Source: Bacillota bacterium (GTDB lineage: Bacteria; Bacillota; Clostridia; Acetivibrionales; DTU013). Taken from it: a stretch of DNA of 64,000 nucleotides. Location: NCBI GenBank assembly GCA_023411575.1, contig JAEYOP010000040.1, positions 248,001-312,000 on the forward strand, written 5' to 3'. This document shows, piece by piece, positions 49,764-58,516 of the stretch; the stretch's first letter is position 1; each line of letters begins with the position of its first letter. Below the pieces are notes generated by a model. The model searched no databases and was not told the DNA's origin. It worked only from the letters and a program-made list of their open reading frames with translations. The translations under genes were made by a program, and so were the position numbers.

Positions 49764-51605
49764 CTATTCGCTTTCCGTCATATCCAGCAATTGTATTTTA
49801 GGCTGTCCGGAAGGTACGGTGACCTCCGTGAAGACCAGCTTTCCTTCGGCATCCGCCCGGAGCAGGGTCACTTTGTAATCTTTATCCGCGGGCTTCAGCT
49901 TTACAAAGCTTTCGTAGTTGAGGCAGATATTATTGTCGATCGCCACAATGATGTCGCCTATTTCAAAAACGGTATGCTTCGGCTTTCCCGGCTCATAATT
50001 GCAGACTATTACGCCATAGTCCACTCCGGTTGAGGAAATCTGCTTGATGAACCGGATCGCCGAAGGTACGTAAATCTTGGCCGAGGGGTCCTCCCCCTGG
50101 ACTTTCAGTTGGTACATCTGGACGCATTTCACCGCATCTTCATACATTTGCAGGGTCATGAAGCGCAGCATTTTTCCCCAGAGGATATCCGGCGTATCTT
50201 CCTCTTTGGGCGCGAATTTTTCCTTTGCCTGGTTCTTCATGTCCGCGAGCTTCGTCGTCGCTTCGTTCAACTGCTGCTTCAAAGCGGTGATGGATTCGGA
50301 CTTGTTGGTCACATCCGCAAGGAACGCATCGATTTCACTCTGGGACATCCCCTGTTCGAGGGCGTATTGCTCCAGTTCGGCCCTTTGCTGCATATATGCG
50401 TAATTTTCTGACCCCAAAAGGGAAGCCATCTCATTGAGCTGCTGCTTCTGCTGGTTGTAAACCGAATCTGTCAGCCGCTCCAGCTCCGCCTTATCGTTCA
50501 GCCAGACCAGGGAGCCGAAGGGAAGGTTTATGAGGTCCGGCAGGTATTTTTGCTTGAAACCGGCAAGGAAGCCGCTGTCCACCGGCAGCAGCAAATCGTT
50601 TATACCATATGCAATATTCAGCTTGTCGAATTCCAGCATCTGTTTGTAAATCTCCAGGGTCTTCCGCTTTGCGGGCGTATCCAGGACGCTGTCCTTCCGG
50701 ATGGCCTGCTTGATGAACAGCAGATTGTCTTTGAAGGCTTTGCACAGGTCGTTGTTGAACCCGTTTACGGCAACCAGGTCGGCTTTGTTGATGGGCGTCG
50801 TATCGATTTTGTCCGATACGTTTGCCGGCAGGGCACAGGCCGCGATATCCAGCCGATCGATGCTGCCGTACGCTTTATTGATGGCTGCTATCGCTTCTTC
50901 ATACTGGACCTGGTCCAGATCGATCAGATAGCTTTCACAAGCCTTATAGGAGGCAGAAACCTCTCCGAAGGCTCCGTCGATCAGCGTAAGGTTCTGCTGG
51001 ATATAGCCTAGGGCCTCGTTGGTTATATTTTTCTGCTCCTGGGTTTTCGGAAAGGCTTGGCTCCTGTTGCCAAGCAGGGCGTAAACTCCCAAGGCAATTC
51101 CCAGCACGATCAGCAGGGCGAGCGTAAACGGAAGGGTCCGTTTGAAGACCGTATTCTGGCTGATCCGCTGGATCAAAGTCGGCTTTGAGTGCAAGAAGGA
51201 TTTCAGTTTGGCGATAAAGGCGTCAAAAAACTCGGAATTGGCTTCCAGGCCGTTTTGATACCGCAAAGCCTGTATCTCTTCCGGAAGCGTCTCAGGGAAC
51301 ACGAACCCGCGCAAAAGTACGGGGATGACGTTCTTCCCGGCTTTCAGGGCATGGGCGATCTCCAACCTTACCCAGTCGTTTTCTTCGCTGCAGCGGTCAA
51401 GGCTGTCCGGTGAAAGCACGACGATGACATCCCGACACTCTTCTATGACGGAATAAAGCTTCGTATTGAAAGCCCCCGAACGGAGGGCTTCCACGTCGTA
51501 GAAGACCTTATAGCCCATATCCGTCAGCCGGTCGGAGATGATTTTGGCAGTCTGCTCGCCGCCCTGGCGTCTGTACGAAATGAAAGCGTCGTATGTTCTT
51601 CCCAT
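49764..51605 (-). CDS. Membrane TIR-domain protein with C-terminal PDZ-like domain
   Basis: The 613-residue protein has an N-terminal TIR domain (residues 4-130: YDAFISYRRQGGEQ, KVFYDVEALRSG, VIVVLSPDSLDRC and the catalytic-type E82 in WVRLEI). A membrane helix (about 157-180) follows, then a long helical region outside or at the membrane (190-490) with a coiled coil near 425-470. The C-terminal PDZ-like domain (about 520-605) has TVFEIGDIIVAIDNNICLNYESFVKL. TIR domains make ADP-ribose signals from NAD+; the PDZ part could sense peptides or a partner beyond the membrane. It lies between the SLOG-like and RyR genes. Confidence 0.83.
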   Translation of the reverse strand: MGRTYDAFISYRRQGGEQTAKIISDRLTDMGYKVFYDVEALRSGAFNTKLYSVIEECRDVIVVLSPDSLDRCSEENDWVRLEIAHALKAGKNVIPVLLRGFVFPETLPEEIQALRYQNGLEANSEFFDAFIAKLKSFLHSKPTLIQRISQNTVFKRTLPFTLALLIVLGIALGVYALLGNRSQAFPKTQEQKNITNEALGYIQQNLTLIDGAFGEVSASYKACESYLIDLDQVQYEEAIAAINKAYGSIDRLDIAACALPANVSDKIDTTPINKADLVAVNGFNNDLCKAFKDNLLFIKQAIRKDSVLDTPAKRKTLEIYKQMLEFDKLNIAYGINDLLLPVDSGFLAGFKQKYLPDLINLPFGSLVWLNDKAELERLTDSVYNQQKQQLNEMASLLGSENYAYMQQRAELEQYALEQGMSQSEIDAFLADVTNKSESITALKQQLNEATTKLADMKNQAKEKFAPKEEDTPDILWGKMLRFMTLQMYEDAVKCVQMYQLKVQGEDPSAKIYVPSAIRFIKQISSTGVDYGVIVCNYEPGKPKHTVFEIGDIIVAIDNNICLNYESFVKLKPADKDYKVTLLRADAEGKLVFTEVTVPSGQPKIQLLDMTESE

Positions 51606-51638
51606 CGATTTTCACCAATCCATTCCCTTTTAATCCCG

Positions 51639-53417
51639 TTAGAGTTTCGTAAACTTTTGCGTGGAGATCTGCGAATACCATTCGACTACTTCACCCAGCA
51701 TGAGTCTTGAAAGGTCCTTCGAAAAAGTATAGATTCTTTCAAAGCTGATGCCCGTTTTTTTCTTTTCGTCCTCGACGATCTTTTTCATCAGGGCCAGGCT
51801 GTTTTTCATATCCCTGCTGTTGTTCGCCAGGCCTTCAAAATTGCTCAGGGAAAGCTTCAGGGAGAAGTAGGAGGCCCATGCGGGGACCACCAGCGCAAGC
51901 ATATTTGCAAAAGACTTTACGAAGCTTATGATCTCTTTTGTCGTTTGCGGAGCATCCTTTGTATTAAAATAAACCAGAACAAACTGCAAGGCTCCCCGCG
52001 AAATAACGATAGTGAGCCCTATTACGAAAAGAATGGCCGTATATTGCTTCAGCTTCGACACTATGGCCACGTACCGTTTGTTGGCCTGATCCTGATATAA
52101 AATCTGGTCATCTATCATACGGGTGAGGTTTTCCAGCAAATCGCCGGCCGAAGAAGGGTCGAATGTCGTGCTCGACCGCTCCGTGTCCCTGGTGATCCTG
52201 CGCAGTTCGCTGGAGACATGGGGATTTTTTGAAATTTTATTGCCAAACCGGTTCAGAGAAGAGCTGTAATTGACCGGTATCCCGAACGGAGCAAAATGGG
52301 TTGTGAGCCTCAGCACTTCGGCAACAAACCGGTTGTCGATGAATTTCTCGTGCCAGCCGGCCACGTTTGTATTTTCCGACAGGTTGTATATGTAATAATT
52401 GATCAGTCCGTGGACCAGGAAGCCTATGCCCGCAAGAATCGCCCACGGATTGATGCGGACGTACGGAATTTTGTAAAGGAAGCCCAGGATCCCTTCCGTA
52501 TAAAAGCCGACCGATATGAACACCGTTGCGACAAAAGGCATAATGGACCGTAAATAGATGGAAGTCCGGTATTTCTGCGAATAGGCGATGGCATTGCCGT
52601 CAAAATGGTCAAACCAGCCGACCATCTTACGACGGACAAGTTCTCTCTTGCTATCGTCAGCATATACGGCACAGTCCTTATCCATGACTTTATCATCAAC
52701 ATAAGTGACGGGCTTGCTTTTCGCCTTGTATTTTTTCATAAAGCGGTCGTATAGAAGGTCCCATAAAGGCCAGAACGGAATTTTGGATTCCCTGGGCGGA
52801 TCAAAGGCACTGCCGTTCCGGCAAAACAATTTTGCTATGTACGCCTGCAATTTCTCGTTTGTATACCGCTCAAAATAGGAATCCAGAATCCAGTACACAT
52901 CCCCGGGCGAATGAATATCGATCCAGACGGAAGGAATGTTGCTTCTCTTGCACGATTGGATCAAGGTCCAGATTTCCCGGTTGTTGAAATCCTCCCTTCC
53001 GTTCCACAAAAAGATGGAGAGATCCGCCTGGTCGGCGATCCAGTCCGCCATCACCGAGCCGCTCCCGGCCGAATAGTTTTTGTCCACATTGATGTTGGTG
53101 ACGGAATAGGCTTTGCTCAATAACGCCTGAAAGGACGGATTATCCGAATCATAAGGGATAATTACGTTCAGCGGCAGCTTTACCCGGTCGGCGAAATCCG
53201 TCCAGAAGGCATCCGCTATGAAGGGGCTCGAAAACAGGTTTACCTTTACCTCCGCCCCGGAAAAATGATACTCCCCGTTGTTGTACTTCTGCGCGCAAGC
53301 CGTCGCCTCCCGAAGAATCCTGTCCACCTGTTCGTTCACTAAAATGCGGTCCGGAGCGCAATCGCCGATACAGCCTCCAATGGCTACGTTTAAGACGAGA
53401 TCGTGCAAGTCTTTCAA
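51639..53417 (-). CDS. SLOG-like nucleotide-sensor protein with four membrane helices
   Basis: In this 592-residue protein the first 190 residues read like a SLOG/LOG-type Rossmann sensor: VAIGGCIGD at the start, then VNLFSSPFIADAFWTDFADR, LNVIIPYDSDNPSFQALLSK, and DQADLSIFLWNG followed by IPSVWIDIH. Membrane helices appear near 293-312, 322-347, 450-475 and 487-510. The stretch between the helix pairs and the tail are soluble and helical. This layout recalls TRPM channels and the SLOG-membrane effectors of bacterial conflict systems. The start is TTG 53417 after GGGGGGAAGG. It probably binds a nucleotide made by the TIR partners and acts on the membrane; this is inference. Confidence 0.7.
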   Translation of the reverse strand: MKDLHDLVLNVAIGGCIGDCAPDRILVNEQVDRILREATACAQKYNNGEYHFSGAEVKVNLFSSPFIADAFWTDFADRVKLPLNVIIPYDSDNPSFQALLSKAYSVTNINVDKNYSAGSGSVMADWIADQADLSIFLWNGREDFNNREIWTLIQSCKRSNIPSVWIDIHSPGDVYWILDSYFERYTNEKLQAYIAKLFCRNGSAFDPPRESKIPFWPLWDLLYDRFMKKYKAKSKPVTYVDDKVMDKDCAVYADDSKRELVRRKMVGWFDHFDGNAIAYSQKYRTSIYLRSIMPFVATVFISVGFYTEGILGFLYKIPYVRINPWAILAGIGFLVHGLINYYIYNLSENTNVAGWHEKFIDNRFVAEVLRLTTHFAPFGIPVNYSSSLNRFGNKISKNPHVSSELRRITRDTERSSTTFDPSSAGDLLENLTRMIDDQILYQDQANKRYVAIVSKLKQYTAILFVIGLTIVISRGALQFVLVYFNTKDAPQTTKEIISFVKSFANMLALVVPAWASYFSLKLSLSNFEGLANNSRDMKNSLALMKKIVEDEKKKTGISFERIYTFSKDLSRLMLGEVVEWYSQISTQKFTKL

Positions 53418-53474
53418 GTCCTTCCCCCCTAAAATAGATATGTTGCCTGCCGTCGTTACAGAATAGTAAATTCC

Positions 53475-54302
53475 TTATTCCAGGACCGTCAAATCGATTG
53501 AGTCCTTATAAAATGCATTAAAAAAGGATGTCGTATCTACCGCAAAAAGGCCGGTGCTTTCCGACGTTTTCTTAAAGACATAAACATAATCGCCCGCTTG
53601 AATCGCTTTATCCGTTCCTTCGCTCACGAGAGCGCCATAGAGGGTATTCATGAATTCCGAAATCTCATCCATGTTGTCGCCGATGGGAATCGGATTGTTG
53701 TTCAAACTGGCAATCAACGCAAAGTAGTACTTGTTGAACCAGTCGTCGGTATCGTTCATCGGCGCTTCGATCGAAGCATACCACATGTCTTCATCATCCA
53801 TATTATAGCCGAAGCCAACCATCACCTTGTCGTTTTCGCAGCGTTCCCCCAAATGGATGATCCGGCCTTTGTCCGTTTGGTTGATATCGTCGTCCGTGAA
53901 AAAATAGCCCTGAACGTCGGGAAAGGACAGGTTCATTCCCGGAGCAAGGCTGCTGAATTTCCCGACAAAATTCAATATGTACTTGTTATCCGTGAAATAG
54001 CGTCCCTGCTCATCCTTACCGCCGGCTGCCCCGGTTGCATCCGCCGTGTTCCCGCTTCCGCCGTCCGCAATTGTTTCGGAAGCAGCCACCGTACCGGCCT
54101 CCGTTTCGGATGGTGCCACGGAATCCGTCCCGGAAACGGACTCGGAAGGAACCGGCGCCGATTCGGCTGTCACGCTTGTTTCAGCAGAAGTACCGCTGCT
54201 TTCGGCAGAACCGGAGCAACCGGCCATTGTGATAAACATTGCCGCCGACAGCATCAGTATCAGTATTCTCTCTCCATAGTGCTTTTTCCTGTTCGTTCTC
54301 AT
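53475..54302 (-). CDS. Lipoprotein of unknown function in the TIR/SLOG operon
   Basis: The 275-residue protein has a lipoprotein signal peptide (ILILMLSAAMFITMAGC, Cys at about residue 29) and a Ser/Glu/Thr-rich linker (30-90), then an extracellular domain without recognised family. AGGAGAT precedes the ATG. It starts 13 bases after the TIR-WD40 stop, so the two are tightly coupled. It probably works as the outside part of the membrane complex, though no motif shows how. Confidence 0.78.
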   Translation of the reverse strand: MRTNRKKHYGERILILMLSAAMFITMAGCSGSAESSGTSAETSVTAESAPVPSESVSGTDSVAPSETEAGTVAASETIADGGSGNTADATGAAGGKDEQGRYFTDNKYILNFVGKFSSLAPGMNLSFPDVQGYFFTDDDINQTDKGRIIHLGERCENDKVMVGFGYNMDDEDMWYASIEAPMNDTDDWFNKYYFALIASLNNNPIPIGDNMDEISEFMNTLYGALVSEGTDKAIQAGDYVYVFKKTSESTGLFAVDTTSFFNAFYKDSIDLTVLE

Positions 54303-54315
54303 AATATCATATCTC

Positions 54316-57300
54316 CTATTCTTTATTCATCAGCCACTGCTGGCAAATTACATCCGGCTTTTCATATAAATACGGCACACTGCAGAACTGTCCGCTTTCA
54401 TAAGCATAATAGTTCAGACGCTGTCCCTGGTCGGACCACTCTATACCCAGCACACATTCATTCAATATCTTTCCGGCGCATTCTCCCGTATCCAGGTCAA
54501 ACAGCCAGACCCCTTTTTGGTTTGTACCGGTAAGCCACCGGTTCTCGGGCGAAACGGAAAAATCCCAGATTTCATCCTCCAGCGAATACATTTTTTCAAT
54601 TCGACCGGTCGTCAGGTTCCATATGTGGACGCTCCCATTCACTCCGGTTGCCAGAATTCCGGCATTGGAATCCATATACGGGGCAATTTGCGGAGTTCCT
54701 TCCTCCTGCAGCCTTCCCGTATAACGATGCGCATTCAAATCCCAAATCCAAATGCCGCCGGCACAAAGAACGCCCATTTGCATGCCGTCTTTTGAGTAAA
54801 ACAAATTATCCATATCCGCCGGCATTTCCGTGTTTGCCGGAACCAGTCCGGTTTCCGCTCCGGTCTGCGCGTCCCATATGCAAACCGAATTCCCTTCTCC
54901 TCCCTCCGGCTTTATTAAGCACGCAAGCTGACGCCCATCCGGAGAAAAGGCCAGCTTGCCTGACCAGGCGCTTTCGGGATCCCGGATACAGGCTCGTTGG
55001 TGCAAGGTCCGTATCAATTTTCCCGTAACGCTGTCGTACAGCTCCAGAGTAGACCGGGCAAGCACAGCGATCCTGCTGCCGTCCGGTGAAAGAATGGCCG
55101 TGGCATCCTCCGATCCCAGTTTAATCCGGCAGCGCTCCGATAAATCCGCCGCATTCCAGACAATGATTTCATTTGCGGCCTCTATGCCTAAAAGAACCTC
55201 TCCATCCTCGGAGAGCCTCACGCCGAAATCCTTTTTATCAACGGGAAGCTGGGTCAGCAGCTTATTGTTTTCCCACATTTTTATAAGCCCTGCGGAATAG
55301 GTTGCGGTCCTGCTGCTGCCGGAGCAATCGGCAAATGCCTCACAAGGCTCCCGCATCAGTGTCCCCGGTCTGTTCACCAGACTGTAGATAAAAAGCGACG
55401 TATTTTCTTTCACCAGAAGATATTGATCCCCCGCATTGATTTGGGCTCCCCGGGGGTCAAACTCTCCGCCGTCGGGCAGATAATAGAGGTTAAGATTTTC
55501 CGTCTTATCCGTATCCAGCTCCAGCGCTCTCATTTCACCATTCTTATCCGTATTCCGGGATATGATGAAATCCTTGAGACTCCCATCCAGTCGTGTAGTT
55601 GTCCAGACTCCTTCATTCAAATAATAGACATCTTCGCACAACAGCTCCAGCCTGTTGAGCGGCAGATCCAGCCGGAGCAGGGTACTGCAGTTTTTTTCGA
55701 AGGTTCCCGTTTTAAGAGCGGTCAGCCCGTCCGTCCCCAGAAGATAGACCCGGTCGGAGTTTTCCATCGGGAAGAAGGTTAATTCCTTAAAGTAATCGTA
55801 GGTCTTGTCGGAAAACCGATAAGAACCGCTTATTTTCATACTCTCCAGATCGACTACGTCGATTCCGGCATATCGTTTCTCTGCGCCGCCTTCCGTCATG
55901 ACGGGTACGATAGCATATTTCCAATCGATATATTCTATTCGGGCGGCCTCTCTCTTTTTTCCATCCTCTGCGGAAAACCGGTATGCTTTCTGGGAGGAGC
56001 GATCCTTTATGCATAGTTGGCCCGTTTCATCCATATAAGCCCCGAATCGTTTGTCTTTGGAAAGGCTGGCATAGCCCCCTGAAGAGGGAGACTCCTGCAA
56101 TGGGACAATGACGGCCTTTTCCTGGCCGGGGCGAAGGTATACGTAGTTGGCGGAGCCTTTAAGCCACATCACGCCGCTTTTCTCATACCGGCTCTCCGCT
56201 ACAATGCTGCCCTGTCCTCCATCCCGGCGAGTGCCCAGGCAAGCCGCATCAAAGGAGCTGACAGGCTGTCCTGTCGAAGCGTCCCAGAACCGGATCGCTT
56301 CATTCGTATTAAAATATCCGCCCGATCTATAAGTGCAGACATACCGGCCATCCGGACTGAAATCGGCTTTTACGCTTACAACGGACTCGATGCTGTTATC
56401 CGGCAGTTCGCCGATCAGAGTGTTTTTATGGGTATCCCAAAGGGAAATTACCGTGGGCGGTTCTTTTTCCTGGTCATTCTTCACAACGGCGGCACGGCCT
56501 CCGTCCGGGCTCACCGCTGCAATGCGGTCTCCCTTGCCTGCTACGGTAAATTCCCAAAGCAGTCCGCCCTTCGGATCATACCCTCTCAGCCATAAATCGG
56601 ATTGAACAAGAATTTGTTTTCCGTCCGGAGTAAATGAACCGTTTTTAATCTGACCCTTCAGATCGATTTGCGTAAAAAGGGAGAAAGCCGGTGTAACACT
56701 GGCTTTATACAAGCTGTCCCTGGTATCGGGGGATACCCTGTCCGAAAACAGCGTATTATGCTGTTTCATTGCTGCGATGGCTTGCTCCATTGCCAATACC
56801 CGGTTTCCCCTGGTTAAGCTTTGTTCGGCATAAGCCAGTTGGGTTTTCCGTTGGTTTTCGTTCACGATGGAAAGCTGTCCGATCATAAAAATCCCGAAGC
56901 AAATCAAAAACAAAGCCGCGGCAAGCGAAACCGCGGTGATCGTTTTCAAACGCCGTTCACGCTGTCTTCGGACAAGATCGTCATAATTGCATCCCAGCAA
57001 ACCGGCGATAATTTTCAGTTTGGAGGTTTTCAGCTTTTTCAGGGAAGCGCCCAGCGTATCCGCCCTTACATCCGCCGCAATGGGTTCAACGGGCGTAAGG
57101 CCTCCGGGCGTATCATACCGGGCCACCAATTCATCCGGAAATACCTTCTGGGAGGAAGGCTCTCCCTCGACAAGGAGGGCGAGGCACTTGTGATCGCCGT
57201 TTTTCTTTTTGAAATAATCGATTTCCGCTGCCACATATCTGGAATGAGGCGTATTGGTGGAACAAACGACAATCAGATAGTCGGAGCTGTCAAGCGCCTC

Positions 57301-57507
57301 CTCGATCTGGCGCCCCAGATCGCTGGAGGTCGGGAGATCCGCCTCGTCCCTGAAAACGTAACCCAGTTTGGATGGAAAACCCTGCCTGCGCAAGTAACCG
57401 GGAACCTTGTATCGTTCAAGCTGTTGCTGCAGCGCTATGGCAATAGGCTTATCCGGAGCTGTATGGCGATAACTGATAAATGCACGGTATTTTCTCTGTT
57501 CTTGCAA
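54316..57507 (-). CDS. Membrane TIR-WD40 protein
   Basis: This protein of about 1063 residues begins with a TIR domain (YRAFISYRHTAPDKPIAIAL, YVFRDEADLPTSSDLGRQIE, LIVVCSTNTPHSRYVAAEID with the catalytic-type Glu at about residue 95). A linker and a membrane helix follow (near 190-215: VSLAAALFLICFGIFMIGQL), then about 800 residues of WD40-like beta-propeller repeats (VSPDGGRAAVV, FSPDGRYVCTY, LSPDGSRIAVLA, FSPDGRQLACL). The propeller lies beyond the membrane and may bind a trigger. I prefer TTG 57507 because AAAGGGTGG precedes it; TTG 57543 (12 residues more) has no ribosome site. It follows the deacetylase gene closely. Confidence 0.85.
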   Translation of the reverse strand: MQEQRKYRAFISYRHTAPDKPIAIALQQQLERYKVPGYLRRQGFPSKLGYVFRDEADLPTSSDLGRQIEEALDSSDYLIVVCSTNTPHSRYVAAEIDYFKKKNGDHKCLALLVEGEPSSQKVFPDELVARYDTPGGLTPVEPIAADVRADTLGASLKKLKTSKLKIIAGLLGCNYDDLVRRQRERRLKTITAVSLAAALFLICFGIFMIGQLSIVNENQRKTQLAYAEQSLTRGNRVLAMEQAIAAMKQHNTLFSDRVSPDTRDSLYKASVTPAFSLFTQIDLKGQIKNGSFTPDGKQILVQSDLWLRGYDPKGGLLWEFTVAGKGDRIAAVSPDGGRAAVVKNDQEKEPPTVISLWDTHKNTLIGELPDNSIESVVSVKADFSPDGRYVCTYRSGGYFNTNEAIRFWDASTGQPVSSFDAACLGTRRDGGQGSIVAESRYEKSGVMWLKGSANYVYLRPGQEKAVIVPLQESPSSGGYASLSKDKRFGAYMDETGQLCIKDRSSQKAYRFSAEDGKKREAARIEYIDWKYAIVPVMTEGGAEKRYAGIDVVDLESMKISGSYRFSDKTYDYFKELTFFPMENSDRVYLLGTDGLTALKTGTFEKNCSTLLRLDLPLNRLELLCEDVYYLNEGVWTTTRLDGSLKDFIISRNTDKNGEMRALELDTDKTENLNLYYLPDGGEFDPRGAQINAGDQYLLVKENTSLFIYSLVNRPGTLMREPCEAFADCSGSSRTATYSAGLIKMWENNKLLTQLPVDKKDFGVRLSEDGEVLLGIEAANEIIVWNAADLSERCRIKLGSEDATAILSPDGSRIAVLARSTLELYDSVTGKLIRTLHQRACIRDPESAWSGKLAFSPDGRQLACLIKPEGGEGNSVCIWDAQTGAETGLVPANTEMPADMDNLFYSKDGMQMGVLCAGGIWIWDLNAHRYTGRLQEEGTPQIAPYMDSNAGILATGVNGSVHIWNLTTGRIEKMYSLEDEIWDFSVSPENRWLTGTNQKGVWLFDLDTGECAGKILNECVLGIEWSDQGQRLNYYAYESGQFCSVPYLYEKPDVICQQWLMNKE

Positions 57508-57547
57508 GCTGTCCACCCTTTGCGCAGTTCTTGAAAATAACAATATT

Positions 57548-58384
57548 CTATATTTCTTTCATTTCTCCTGCTTCTATCTCAACAATTCTTCCGGAGCTTT
57601 CAAACCAGAGCTTCCGGTCTGTGGGGTTTTTGGCCAGTTTGCCGTCCGCGCCGAATATCAGCCGCTTGTACGCCTCAATATACTCGTAAATTTCTATATT
57701 TGTCGCGTACCAGATATCCTCCCTGTTTCCAATGTATCCGGCGAATTCCTCTATCACATTCCAATTGTCATCCGCTTCGAATTCGTAGCTATGGCCCCAT
57801 AAATAGAACAAATAGGGGGTCCGCGTTGCCTGGTCTTCTGCAAACTTTTTCGCAAGGCTTTGAAGCTGGGGCGAATTATGGTGGCAGGTTGCCGTCAATC
57901 GAAGCCAATCGGTCGGAATCCGGAAATCATTTGTCGAAAGGACCGTTCTTGAATAGACAATGCCGCAGGCTTGAAGCGCCTCGACAACGGCATCGCTGAA
58001 AGTCCCGAACGGATAGGCCATTCCGCGAACGATTGTGCCGAACTGTCTCTCAAGATTCTCCCTGTCCTTCAGGATTTCATTCGCCATCATACCGACGGGC
58101 AGCTGCTCCAGGAAGGGATGGGTCAGGGAATGCACGGCCACCTCCTGTCCGGAGTTCAAAAAGGTTTCCGTGATCTGCTTTTCCGTCATCCTGCGGTGAA
58201 TTTGCCCTTTGGGGTAAACCGTGCCCTCGGCCGCGTATAGGCCGCTATTCAAATTGAATGTCCCTTTCAGCCCGTACCTGTTCATAAACTCCACAAGCTG
58301 CCTGTCCTGCTCTACTCCGTCATCGTAACTCAACGTCAGCGCTTTCGCCCTGCCTTCGGGAAATCTCATAAAGATACTGCCCAT
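57548..58384 (-). CDS. Polysaccharide deacetylase family protein
   Basis: The 278-residue protein has the NodB-type fold: ALTLSYDDGVEQDRQLVEFM (catalytic and metal Asp pair), GLKGTFNLNSG, VAVHSLTHPFLEQLP (metal histidines H-S-L-T-H) and MAYPFGTFSD. It should deacetylate a sugar polymer. No signal peptide is visible. It has its own promoter (58447-58474) and ends about 40 bases before the TIR-WD40 start, so the signalling genes may be read from the same promoter. Confidence 0.87.
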   Translation of the reverse strand: MGSIFMRFPEGRAKALTLSYDDGVEQDRQLVEFMNRYGLKGTFNLNSGLYAAEGTVYPKGQIHRRMTEKQITETFLNSGQEVAVHSLTHPFLEQLPVGMMANEILKDRENLERQFGTIVRGMAYPFGTFSDAVVEALQACGIVYSRTVLSTNDFRIPTDWLRLTATCHHNSPQLQSLAKKFAEDQATRTPYLFYLWGHSYEFEADDNWNVIEEFAGYIGNREDIWYATNIEIYEYIEAYKRLIFGADGKLAKNPTDRKLWFESSGRIVEIEAGEMKEI

Positions 58385-58446
58385 GAATCCTTCACTCCTT
58401 CGTTTTTTGCGACCTGTACGGACTCTGAAAATCGATCCGAAACTAT

Positions 58447-58474
58447 TTTATACTTTCCTCCGCATGGATGGCAA
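58447..58474 (-). promoter_or_regulatory. Promoter of the deacetylase/TIR/SLOG/RyR operon
   Basis: On the minus strand TTGCCA (58469-58474) and TATAAA (58447-58452) stand 16 bases apart, about 63 bases before the deacetylase ATG. No other clear promoter is seen before the TIR-WD40 gene. Confidence 0.6.
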
Positions 58475-58516
58475 CCTATGAATGATATGAATTCCCACTT
58501 TTGTGGCATCCGATTT

